NCBI GenBank assembly: GCA_013388515.1
Contig: JACAFC010000047.1
Coordinates: forward strand, 1 to 38,707
Reading direction: 5' to 3'
Length of the DNA: 38,707 nt
From: Ignavibacteriaceae bacterium
GTDB lineage: Bacteria > Bacteroidota > Ignavibacteria > Ignavibacteriales > Ignavibacteriaceae
Shown: positions 23,464-30,997 of the stretch, piece after piece
Layout of the letters: each line of letters begins with the position of its first letter
How positions within the stretch are numbered: the first letter of the stretch is position 1
Position numbers and translations under genes: made by a program
The notes under the pieces: generated by a model
Told to the model about the DNA's origin: nothing
The model's input: the letters and a program-made list of their open reading frames with translations, nothing else
The model's database searches: none

Positions 23464-24869
23464 GATTTTCCTCCATTTTTAGTTGATGAAATAATATTTT
23501 TAGGAATTTGAACCTTGAAGCAAGTTCCAGGTTTATCTTTACTTGCTAATCTAGATGGACTTTCAACAGTTATTTTTCCATTATGTTTTTCAATGATTTG
23601 CTTAACAATTGCTAATCCAATTCCAGCTCCTTCTTGCTTATCCTTACTAACTCGCGATGATCTAAAGAATTCAATGAATATTTTGTCAAGTTCATTTGCT
23701 GGGATGCCAATTCCATCATCACAAATTGAAATTATTATTTCACTTTCATTATCATCAACACTTACTTCAACTCTTCCTTCTCTATCAACATATTTTATTG
23801 CATTTCCAATTAGGTTCGAGATTGCTAAGCTGAAAAGAAATTTATCGCCTAAAAGATTAGTATACGACTTTCTTTCATAGTTAAAAATCAACTTTATTTT
23901 TTTGCTCTCCGCATTAGCCATATGCTGATCTGCTAATTCAGTCATGATCTCAGCAACATCAATCTCTTCGTTTAAGAATTGGTTAAAAAGTTTAAACCTA
24001 GAAACCTTAATTACATCATTTATTAGGTTTATTGCTTCCTCAGATCTATCTGCTGCTCTTTTAAGTTTTTCTTCAACTTTTTCATCTAATGGTCCAAGAA
24101 ACTTTTGAAGCATCAAATTCAAATATGAATGAACTGCCGTTAATGGAGTTTTAATTTCATGGACAATACCAACTATGTATCTTTGTTTTTCGATCTCAGC
24201 GGTGTTTAGTCTATCCAAAGATTCAATAAGATCTTGTTCCATTTTGTAAAGCTGGCGAGCAATGCCATTTGCCAAGTAAACACTTATGTACATGGTAAAT
24301 GAGAATACTTTAAATATTGATATGATATAGTTGAAGTCATCATACAACTTGGTGTTAAGAAAGCCTTGAATTGTGTAGTGCGGAATAATTCGCAAATATT
24401 CTGAAAATATAATACTTCCAAATCCCAAGACAACTACAGTTGCAACTGTATAAATTATCGAGCCAGGTAGAACAAGACTTCCAATAATCATGTGAAACAC
24501 AAAAAGCATATACAGCGGTGTTTCAATACCACCGGTGAAATGAACGAGTAAGAACAAAGCGGTAAAATCTAAAATTATTTGTATAAGTGATAAGTGAAGC
24601 GGGTTGAACTGGCCAGCAATTGATTTTATATGCTTTTTACCAACATGTAAGATTGCATTATAAATTAAAATGGATAGTGTAATTATTGAAATTGCTAAGA
24701 TTTGAGATTGTTCAAATTTGAAACCTAGAAAGAAATCAGAAGCGAGAATAAATGTAGTAAGCATTAAAACTGCACCATAACGCAGTTTAATAAACCACAT
24801 ATTTCTTTTTCTTATAGCGTCCCAAAATTCTTCGTATTGGCTAGCCCAGGACGGTACTAATCTTATCAT
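23460..24869 (-). CDS. Membrane sensor histidine kinase with six-helix N-terminal sensor
   Basis: A 469-residue kinase. Residues about 34-201 form six hydrophobic segments with short loops (e.g. LMLTTFILASDFFLGF, MLFVFHMIIGSLVLPGSIIY), a membrane-embedded sensor without a large periplasmic domain. A short coiled coil leads to the HisKA domain with phospho-acceptor His237 in GIVHEIKTPLTAVHSYLN. The HATPase domain has NLIGNAIKYVDREG, ICDDGIGIP, and GAGIGLAIVKQI. The ATG at 24869 has AAGGAAA before it. It is translationally coupled to the cytochrome gene downstream, so it is probably tied to respiratory or extracellular electron transfer. No response regulator is in this operon; the receivers of the neighbouring hydrogenase operon are the nearest candidates. 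Confidence 0.93.
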   Translation of the reverse strand: MIRLVPSWASQYEEFWDAIRKRNMWFIKLRYGAVLMLTTFILASDFFLGFKFEQSQILAISIITLSILIYNAILHVGKKHIKSIAGQFNPLHLSLIQIILDFTALFLLVHFTGGIETPLYMLFVFHMIIGSLVLPGSIIYTVATVVVLGFGSIIFSEYLRIIPHYTIQGFLNTKLYDDFNYIISIFKVFSFTMYISVYLANGIARQLYKMEQDLIESLDRLNTAEIEKQRYIVGIVHEIKTPLTAVHSYLNLMLQKFLGPLDEKVEEKLKRAADRSEEAINLINDVIKVSRFKLFNQFLNEEIDVAEIMTELADQHMANAESKKIKLIFNYERKSYTNLLGDKFLFSLAISNLIGNAIKYVDREGRVEVSVDDNESEIIISICDDGIGIPANELDKIFIEFFRSSRVSKDKQEGAGIGLAIVKQIIEKHNGKITVESPSRLASKDKPGTCFKVQIPKNIISSTKNGGKS

Positions 24870-24982
24870 CCATTATTTCCTTGAGTTATTTATACAGCAT
24901 AGATTGAATAATGATAGACAGCACTTTTTTTAACATTCCATAAAAAGTCTTTTTATTAATAAATGTCAACAGCTAAAATAAA

Positions 24983-25009
24983 AAATCCCTCTCCATTGGA
25001 GAGGGATTT
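24983..25009 (-). terminator. Strong intrinsic terminator after the hydrogenase/sensor operon
   Basis: A perfect 12-bp stem, AAATCCCTCTCC-ATT-GGAGAGGGATTT, 13 nt beyond the hydA stop. On the minus strand it runs into a T-rich tail (ATTTTTTATTTT). It separates the hydrogenase operon from the downstream kinase-cytochrome-barrel operon. Confidence 0.92.
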
Positions 25010-25022
25010 ATTATAAATGAAC

Positions 25023-26810
25023 TTAGGAAATGAACTTTCCTCGTTTTGTGTAATGAGTGTGCAACAATTTATGGGCTGTATGTCCGCATGGTCCATCAGT
25101 TAAGAATTCCTCATATAATTTTAACACATGAGTATTTTCATGGGATTTTCTAACGCCCAGGGATTCATCCTCGGCATAAATTGCTTGTGCACGTTTTTTC
25201 CTAATTTCAGCATTGGTAGGAATTGGCTGCCCGCCTCCGCCAATACATCCGCCCGGACAAGCCATGAACTCTATAAAATGACATTCACTGAACTTGCCGC
25301 CAGCTTTTATGTCTTCCATTACCTTTTTTGCATTTGCAGTTCCATGAGCAACTGCAACTTTAAGAGTTACACCTTTTAGCCAATCCCAGTTAGGAACTAA
25401 ATGGGCAAGAACTTTTGGAACCGGACCAACGTTTGTTATCGGCAGTTCAGCATATCTTATTCCTTCAAAGCCACGAACAGGCATAATATTCATATTTTCA
25501 AAAACTTTCTCAACTTTTACTCCGGTTACTAATTCAATTACAGTTCTAAGTGCTGCTTCCATAACTCCACCGGTTGCACCAAAAATTAATCCCGCACCAG
25601 ATGCATCGCCAAATGGATCATCAAAGTTAGATTTTGGCATTTCAGGTAAATAAATTCCAGCTTCCTTTATCATTTGTGCAAGTTCGCGTGCAGTTAAACC
25701 GTAATCTACATCCTTAAATCCAGATGAAGTCATTTCGGGTCTATTACATTCGAACTTTTTTGCAGCGCATGGCATAACAGCAACACTAACAACATTAGCT
25801 GGGTCAATGTTATTCTTTTTAGCATAGTATGTTTTTATTAATGCACCAAACATTTGCTGCGGCGATTTTGCTGAACTAAGATTTGGAATGAATTCAGGGT
25901 AAAAATGTTCAAGATACTTTACCCAACCGGGTGAACAAGAAGTGAATTGCGGAATAACAACAGAAGAATCTTTTTTTACCAGGGCTTTGTAAAGTCTAAG
26001 AAGTAATTCTGTTCCTTCTTCCATAATTGTAAGATCTGCGGTGAAGTTTGTATCAAACACTTTATCAAAACCAATTCGTCTTAGAGCAGTGTTCATTTCA
26101 CCTGTGAAAGAATGCCCTGGTTCAATTCCAAATTCTTCACCAATTGCTGCACGCGGAGATGGTGCGGTTTGGATTACAACATGTTTGTTTGGATTATCGA
26201 TTGCTTCCCAAATTTCATCACGCGGGTCGTTAGCTCTTAATGCACCGGTAGGACATCGATTAATACACTGTCCACAGTTAATACAAATTACTTCAGCTAG
26301 TGGTTTTTCGCCGAAGGTTCCGATATGAGTTTTATAACCCCTTCCAATTGCTTCAAGCACGCCAACTTCCTGGAGATCAATACAAGTACGTACACATCTT
26401 TTACAAAGGATGCATTTATCCATATCGCGCACAACGGAATATGAAGAATCATCAATTTCAAATCGAGGAGAATCAACATGCCCAAAGTTATAATGATCAA
26501 CACCATATTCTTTTGCTAATGTTTGAAGCTCGCAGTTGTTATTTCTGAAGCAGGAATAACACTCTCCGTAATGTTCACTAAGTAATAAATCAATTATATG
26601 TTTTCGAGCTTTTCGAACCATTGGAGTTGATGTCTTTATTTTAATCGGTGCAGTTATTGGAAATGCACATGAAGCTTGTAAGGTTCTCATACCTTCAACT
26701 TCTACAACACAAATTCTGCATACTCCGGCAACGCATAAATCTTCATGATGGCATAAGGTGGGAACATAAACTTGATTTTGTTTACAGGCTTCAAGAATTG
26801 TAGTTCCCAT
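25023..26810 (-). CDS. hydA: [FeFe] hydrogenase catalytic subunit HydA, copy 1, with Ser at an H-cluster ligand position and a disrupted 5' end
   Basis: A 595-residue HydA-type subunit from the first internal ATG. Order: [2Fe-2S] domain (Cys20, 26, 31, 34, 48), His-Cys3 cluster (SEHYGECYSC...C), two [4Fe-4S] clusters (CILCKRC, CINCGQC), then the H-cluster domain. L1 reads T290SCSPGW, L2 MPC348AAKKFE, L3 FMAC518PGGC522IGGGGQP. In characterised enzymes L1 is TSCCP and the second Cys binds the H-cluster cubane; here it is Ser293 (codon TCA). The ATG at 26810 falls inside the first beta-strand motif of the [2Fe-2S] domain; the likely original start at 26939 is separated from it by an in-frame TAA. 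With HydB and HydC it would couple NADH/ferredoxin to H2, if active. Activity is uncertain. Confidence 0.85.
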   Translation of the reverse strand: MGTTILEACKQNQVYVPTLCHHEDLCVAGVCRICVVEVEGMRTLQASCAFPITAPIKIKTSTPMVRKARKHIIDLLLSEHYGECYSCFRNNNCELQTLAKEYGVDHYNFGHVDSPRFEIDDSSYSVVRDMDKCILCKRCVRTCIDLQEVGVLEAIGRGYKTHIGTFGEKPLAEVICINCGQCINRCPTGALRANDPRDEIWEAIDNPNKHVVIQTAPSPRAAIGEEFGIEPGHSFTGEMNTALRRIGFDKVFDTNFTADLTIMEEGTELLLRLYKALVKKDSSVVIPQFTSCSPGWVKYLEHFYPEFIPNLSSAKSPQQMFGALIKTYYAKKNNIDPANVVSVAVMPCAAKKFECNRPEMTSSGFKDVDYGLTARELAQMIKEAGIYLPEMPKSNFDDPFGDASGAGLIFGATGGVMEAALRTVIELVTGVKVEKVFENMNIMPVRGFEGIRYAELPITNVGPVPKVLAHLVPNWDWLKGVTLKVAVAHGTANAKKVMEDIKAGGKFSECHFIEFMACPGGCIGGGGQPIPTNAEIRKKRAQAIYAEDESLGVRKSHENTHVLKLYEEFLTDGPCGHTAHKLLHTHYTKRGKFIS

Positions 26811-26939
26811 TGGAACAGTAACTTTCTTTTCATTTATTTATACCGTTACAGAACCGCCAATGTATTCGGGATGTTCGGGTTTTTCAATTACATGAGCCTG
26901 TTGACTTATAGGCGCACGGGATTTTTCTTTAGTTTTCAT
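26811..26939 (-). pseudogene. Interrupted 5' end of hydA copy 1 (in-frame TAA at 26838-26840)
   Basis: From an ATG at 26939 with a near-perfect Shine-Dalgarno (GGAGGTGCC) the frame of hydA reads 33 codons (MKTKEKSRAPISQQ, ending EYIGGSVTV), then TAA, then nine codons INEKKVTVP leading straight into MGTTILEAC. The residues after the stop complete the first strand of the [2Fe-2S] fold and align with TINNIKVNAEEGMTILDAA in the paralogue at 34.8 kb, the TAA falling on the Thr. So the stop splits a once continuous gene. It may be a real nonsense mutation, a sequencing error, or bypassed by reinitiation at 26810. Confidence 0.75.
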
Positions 26940-28137
26940 TGGCACCTCCATTTGCACGGTTGAATATTTCTTCATTAAAGTTTTCCAGAATCGAGAGAAA
27001 TGCATTTGAGCTTGAATGCCCTAATCCGCATTTTGAAGCAACTTGCATCGATTTGCCGAGTTCTTTAAGCTTATTTATATAAGCAAAAGTATATTCACCT
27101 TTGTGGATCATTTTTACGCCTTCAAGCAGTTTTACATTTCCAATTCGGCAAGGTGTACATTGACCGCAAGATTCATCAACAAAAAATTCCATAAAATTAT
27201 CCAGAACCTTCAGCATGTCTCGAGATTCATTAAATATCATTATCGAACCACCGGTAGCGGCATCTTCATAAGCGAGTGCTCTATCAAATTGTGATTTATT
27301 GTAACAGAATCCAGATGCACCGCCGACTTGAACAGCCTTTGTGTTAGCAGCTTCAACTAACTGAAGCAGTTCACTTATTTTAGTACCCCATGGCAATTCA
27401 TAAACTCCAGGTTTTTCACAATCACCAGATACAGAGAACAATTTGGATCCAGAAGATTTACCTGTTCCCATTTTTTTGTACCACTCAGAACCTTTCATGA
27501 TGATATGGGGAACAGTGGCCAAAGTTTCCACATTGTTAACAATGGTTGGCTTTCCCATATAACCAGTATTTACTGGATACGGAGGTCTATTTCGTGCTTC
27601 ACCGCGCTGCCCTTCTAACGATTCTATTAATGCTGTTTCTTCACCGCAAACGTAAGCACCAGAGCCAAGAAATACTGAAATATCAAAAGCAAAACCTTTT
27701 TTACCCAGAATATCTTTGCCTAGTAAATTATCCTTTCGCATTTGTTCGAGATAATCTTGCAAGGATTTGTACAAATATTCATACTCACCGCGCAAGTAAA
27801 CAATCCCTTGCTGCGCACCAATGGTGTATGCAGCTATTACCATTCCATCAAATACAAGTTCAGGATATTCAATGAGCAGAACTCTATCTTTGAATGTTCC
27901 CGGCTCACCTTCATCTGCGTTGCAAATAATGAACTTTTCGTCACTCAACGCTGCCGCTGTCAACATCCATTTAGTAGAAGTTGGAAATCCTGCACCACCT
28001 CTTCCTCTTAACTTAGACTCTCGAATTTCGAGTAATATATCTTCCCTGTTCATAGATAGTGCTTTTGTGATTGCACTCCCTCTTTCATATCCTGAGAAGA
28101 TAACTGGTCCGGTTCTTTTTTTCGATTTTGTTTCCAT
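26929..28137 (-). CDS. hydB: [FeFe] hydrogenase flavoprotein subunit HydB (NuoF-like), short form, copy 1
   Basis: A 402-residue NuoF-type core. It shows the FMN/NADH-binding motifs LRGRGGAGFPTSTKW, ICNADEGEPGTFKDR and GSGAYVCGEETALIESLEG with RNRPPYPV. A C-terminal [4Fe-4S] site follows, ESCGQCTPCRIGN and ASKCGLGHSS. It oxidises NADH and passes electrons to HydA. Unlike the other HydB here (34854-36839) it lacks both the N-terminal thioredoxin-like region and the C-terminal double ferredoxin domain, so the two complexes must differ in electron routing. The ATG at 28137 is preferred (GAGGTG five nt upstream) over a GTG at 28143. It lies just after hydC, and its last codons overlap the original hydA start at 26939 by 11 nt. 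Confidence 0.93.
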   Translation of the reverse strand: METKSKKRTGPVIFSGYERGSAITKALSMNREDILLEIRESKLRGRGGAGFPTSTKWMLTAAALSDEKFIICNADEGEPGTFKDRVLLIEYPELVFDGMVIAAYTIGAQQGIVYLRGEYEYLYKSLQDYLEQMRKDNLLGKDILGKKGFAFDISVFLGSGAYVCGEETALIESLEGQRGEARNRPPYPVNTGYMGKPTIVNNVETLATVPHIIMKGSEWYKKMGTGKSSGSKLFSVSGDCEKPGVYELPWGTKISELLQLVEAANTKAVQVGGASGFCYNKSQFDRALAYEDAATGGSIMIFNESRDMLKVLDNFMEFFVDESCGQCTPCRIGNVKLLEGVKMIHKGEYTFAYINKLKELGKSMQVASKCGLGHSSSNAFLSILENFNEEIFNRANGGANEN

Positions 28138-28144
28138 ATTCACC

Positions 28145-28618
28145 TCACTTCACCTTATTTAAAATTTGAACAGCTTTTTCAGGTGTGAGCTTTGTAAATA
28201 CCTGATCATTTACAGCCATGGCAGGCCCCTCGTCGCATAATCCAAGGCAATTCACATATTCAACGGTAAATTTATTATCACTTGTGGTGCCGCCAATTTT
28301 TACATCTAATTCACGTTCTATAGCTCTTACAATGTTATCTTTGCCCTTCATATCACAGCTAATGGTTTGGCATATTCGAACAAGATTTCTTCCTTTTGGA
28401 TTGGTATTAAGAAAGGCAAAGAAAGATAAAACACTGTAAACTTCGACTGGATGGATGTCCAATAAACGAGCAATTTCTTGTTGAGCATGTTCGGATACAT
28501 GTCTATGTTTAACTTGAATTCCATGAAGAATTGATAACAGGGCAGATCTCTTTTTCCCAAATTTTTTAATCAGCTGTTCAATATCTTCTGTTAGAGCATT
28601 CTTTTCTTCAACTAACAT
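28145..28618 (-). CDS. hydC: [FeFe] hydrogenase subunit HydC (NuoE-like), copy 1
   Basis: A 157-residue thioredoxin-like [2Fe-2S] protein. A helical N-terminal domain (IEQLIKKFGKKRSALLSILH, then VSEHAQQEIARLLDIHPVEVY) precedes the NuoE signature: VRICQTISCDMKG (first two Cys ligands) and VNCLGLCDEGPAMAVND (last two). It passes electrons between the flavin of HydB and HydA. The ATG at 28618 comes one nucleotide after the stop of the receiver gene, so the signalling genes and this hydrogenase are on one transcript. Its stop is immediately followed by the hydB ribosome binding site. Confidence 0.94.
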   Translation of the reverse strand: MLVEEKNALTEDIEQLIKKFGKKRSALLSILHGIQVKHRHVSEHAQQEIARLLDIHPVEVYSVLSFFAFLNTNPKGRNLVRICQTISCDMKGKDNIVRAIERELDVKIGGTTSDNKFTVEYVNCLGLCDEGPAMAVNDQVFTKLTPEKAVQILNKVK

Positions 28619-28619
28619 T

Positions 28620-29006
28620 TTATTTCTTTCCCTCCTTTTCTCGCTTCAAAAGTTTTTCAACTTTTTCAATTAAATCATCCGGAGAAATTGGTTTTTCAAC
28701 ATATTCATCAACAGGAACAAGATCGCTTTTTCCGAAGTCCATTCCTGTAGTTTTTGAAATTGATGTGTACATGATGATTGGAGTTTTAATTTTTTCCTTC
28801 CTAAACTTTTGAGCAAGGAAGAACCCGTCATCTGGTTCATTCATCATTACATCAAGTATAATTAGTTCCGGAGAATTTTCTTTGACGATTTTGTATCCAT
28901 CGTCAGGATTAGAAGCGGTAACCACCTCATAACCTTTAGCTGTAAGTACTAAACTGCTTGCATCAAGGATATCGGGGTCGTCATCTATTATAGCTATCTT
29001 TGCCAT
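28620..29006 (-). CDS. Single-domain response regulator (receiver only)
   Basis: A 128-residue receiver with nothing beyond the fold. The acidic triad is IIDDDPD (8-10), phospho-acceptor Asp52 in LIILDVMMNEPDDGFFLA, the Thr/Ser switch in MYTSIS, and Lys in EYVEKPIS. The segment 'D.mM.e.dDGF.l..k.r' recurs in the other lone receiver of this operon, suggesting a common origin. There is no DNA-binding output, so it probably acts as a phosphate carrier or by protein contact. The ATG at 29006 has AAGGA upstream. It sits one nucleotide before hydC copy 1. Confidence 0.92.
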   Translation of the reverse strand: MAKIAIIDDDPDILDASSLVLTAKGYEVVTASNPDDGYKIVKENSPELIILDVMMNEPDDGFFLAQKFRKEKIKTPIIMYTSISKTTGMDFGKSDLVPVDEYVEKPISPDDLIEKVEKLLKREKEGKK

Positions 29007-29057
29007 AACGGTTCCTTAATTAGTTCATAAATAATGATTAGTTAGTTGTAACAATTT

Positions 29058-30551
29058 TTAAATTGGTAAATAAACTTTAAAACTTGTTCCTTTTTCAAAT
29101 TCACTTTCAACTTCAATTCGTCCAGCATAGGAATCAACAATTCTTTTCACAATTGATAATCCTAAACCGGTACCGCTAATGTTTTTAGTGTGTTCATTTT
29201 TTGCTCTAAAAAATTCATGAAATAGTTTTTGTTTTTCTTCAGGCTTCATTCCTATTCCAGTATCCACGATTGTAGTTAAAATATACTTATCAGCATTTTG
29301 AATTTTTATATCTATTCTTCCACCAACTTTATTGTATTTAATTGCATTACTAATAAGATTGGTGAACAATCTTAGTATTTCATCTGAATCAGCTTTAATT
29401 GAATTCGATTGATCAATAACTTGAAACTCTAAGGTTATATTTTTCTTTTTAATTTCAACCTGCAAAAGCTCAATTACTGAAGTTACTGCCTCAGCCAAAT
29501 TCAAATCCTTAATCTCACGTTGTATAACCTTCATTTCCATTCGTGAAATATCTAAAAGGTCATTCACCATTTTTAGCAGCCCATCCAGGCGTATCTGAGA
29601 ACGATTGATATAATTAATTTTTTGATCGTTTGGTAAATTATAAGCCGGATCGGAAAGTAATTTTAAATATCCATAAACTGCTGCTATTGGGGCTTTAAGT
29701 TCGTGAGAAACCATAGAAACAAATTGCGATTTCAAATGCTCTAGCTTTTTAGATTCTGTAATATTTTTAAAGACAACAACAACCCCGGCAAGACTTCCAT
29801 CCGGATGCGGTACAGGTGAGGAAGTTGCTTCAATAAATAACTCTCTGTTTGATTTTAACTCAATTTGTTTTGAATAGGATTTTTTCTCAAATATTTTATT
29901 AGTTAAAATTTTATTAATTAGCTCAGCAATTTCGGGATGAAGTTTATCAATTATGTATTCTTCAATTGCTATATCCGGAAGCTGTAAAAAGATTAGTGCA
30001 CTAGGATTGAAAAGAACTGCCTGACCATATTTATTTATCACCAAAATGCCATCAGTAATTGAATTAATTATTGTATTCAATCGAGTTTTTTCGAAAGCAA
30101 CTTCAAGTAAACTCTCCTCTCGTTCCTTTTTCCATTTTTCTGCTTCTTGAAGTAAAATTCTTCTATCGTAACCTTGTTTTAGGTTGCTTAGCAATTCTTC
30201 AGGAGTAAAGGGCTTAGGTATATAATTGAAAGCACCTAGCTTTGTAGCCTCGGTTGCTGTTTCAAAGCTTGGAAATGCAGTGGCAATAAAACAAACAGTA
30301 TTTGGATGATTTTGGTGAATTTGTTTTAATACTTCCAAGCCATTTATGTCAGGCATTTTTAAATCGATAATAGCTAAATCGTAGTCGAGCGAAGTTCCAA
30401 ATGCTATGCCTTCAGCTCCGTTTTGGGCTGCATCAACTTCAAAACCTTCGGATTCCAAAAGACGTTTCGTTCCCAAACGTAGTCCTTTTTCATCGTCAAC
30501 TATTAAAACTTTTGCTTTTGGCTGAGTTTCCAATTTGAAATATAGATCCAA
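29058..30551 (-). CDS. Receiver-PAS-histidine kinase (hybrid signalling protein)
   Basis: A 497-residue soluble protein with the receiver first. Receiver about 13-130 (VLIVDDEKG, phospho-acceptor Asp63 in AIIDLKMPDINGLEVL, Lys in YIPKPFTPEEL). A coiled coil follows (LLQEAEKWKKEREESLLEVA). The PAS domain is about 155-270 (IINSITDGILVINKYGQAVL), HisKA has His283 in FVSMVSHELKAPIAAVYGYL, and HATPase has NLISNAIKYNKVGG, DTGIGM and GTGLGLSIVKRI. Being both phospho-accepting and a kinase, it is a natural middle step of a relay between the H-cluster kinase upstream and the lone receivers. The start is uncertain: TTG at 30551 has no clear Shine-Dalgarno, and no ATG precedes the receiver core. Confidence 0.92.
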   Translation of the reverse strand: MDLYFKLETQPKAKVLIVDDEKGLRLGTKRLLESEGFEVDAAQNGAEGIAFGTSLDYDLAIIDLKMPDINGLEVLKQIHQNHPNTVCFIATAFPSFETATEATKLGAFNYIPKPFTPEELLSNLKQGYDRRILLQEAEKWKKEREESLLEVAFEKTRLNTIINSITDGILVINKYGQAVLFNPSALIFLQLPDIAIEEYIIDKLHPEIAELINKILTNKIFEKKSYSKQIELKSNRELFIEATSSPVPHPDGSLAGVVVVFKNITESKKLEHLKSQFVSMVSHELKAPIAAVYGYLKLLSDPAYNLPNDQKINYINRSQIRLDGLLKMVNDLLDISRMEMKVIQREIKDLNLAEAVTSVIELLQVEIKKKNITLEFQVIDQSNSIKADSDEILRLFTNLISNAIKYNKVGGRIDIKIQNADKYILTTIVDTGIGMKPEEKQKLFHEFFRAKNEHTKNISGTGLGLSIVKRIVDSYAGRIEVESEFEKGTSFKVYLPI

Positions 30552-30568
30552 AAGAAAATTAAATAACG

Positions 30569-30985
30569 TTACTTTTGTTTGGCTGCATAATAGGTTTCAA
30601 TTTTTTGCAGCAGTTCATCAATTACTACAGGCTTGTTAATTATTCCATCACATTTTATCCATTCTTTTTCTTCCGAAGTTGAGGCACTGAATTTAAAGCC
30701 TGTTACATAAGTTGCTGAGGTTAAAACAAACACCGGAATATTTTTACCATGGTTATCTTTTTTTATTTTATAGCTAAGAATGAATCCCGCATCGTGTTCT
30801 TCCATTATTAAATCAATAACTGCAGCATATGGCTTAACCTGTTTGAACAGATCCCAGCCTTTTTTACTGTTATCAGCAGTAACCACTTTATATCCTTTCG
30901 ATTCAAGCATGAATTTATTCTGTTCAAGCAAATCCAAGTCATCATCAACCAATAAAATTGTTTTTTTAATGTCAGTATCTGACAT
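30569..30985 (-). CDS. Single-domain response regulator (receiver only)
   Basis: A 138-residue receiver. TILLVDDDLD holds the acidic pocket, and the phospho-acceptor is Asp58 in AAVIDLIMEEHDAGFILSYK. VLTSATYVTG carries the switch Thr/Ser, and GIINKPVVIDELL holds the conserved Lys. A longer than usual loop (GFKFSASTSEEKEWIKC) precedes the last strand. The ATG at 30985 is chosen over an in-frame GTG at 30994 because AAGGAG lies at the correct distance from the ATG; that Shine-Dalgarno overlaps the stop of the H-cluster kinase gene (TTAAGGAG), tying their translation. No output domain. It is likely the first phospho-acceptor of the sensor kinase (inference from gene order). Confidence 0.92.
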   Translation of the reverse strand: MSDTDIKKTILLVDDDLDLLEQNKFMLESKGYKVVTADNSKKGWDLFKQVKPYAAVIDLIMEEHDAGFILSYKIKKDNHGKNIPVFVLTSATYVTGFKFSASTSEEKEWIKCDGIINKPVVIDELLQKIETYYAAKQK

Positions 30986-30997
30986 ATTACTCACTCC

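Noticed and set aside
26838-26840. Possible selenocysteine or pyrrolysine recoding at the in-frame stop of hydA
   Set aside because: The codon is TAA; Sec uses TGA and Pyl uses TAG, and the aligned residue in the paralogue is Thr, not Cys.
25128-28440. Plus-strand open frames opposite the hydrogenase genes
   Set aside because: They are antisense shadows with odd composition (Cys/Tyr/His-rich), no ribosome binding sites, and lie fully within well-supported minus-strand genes.
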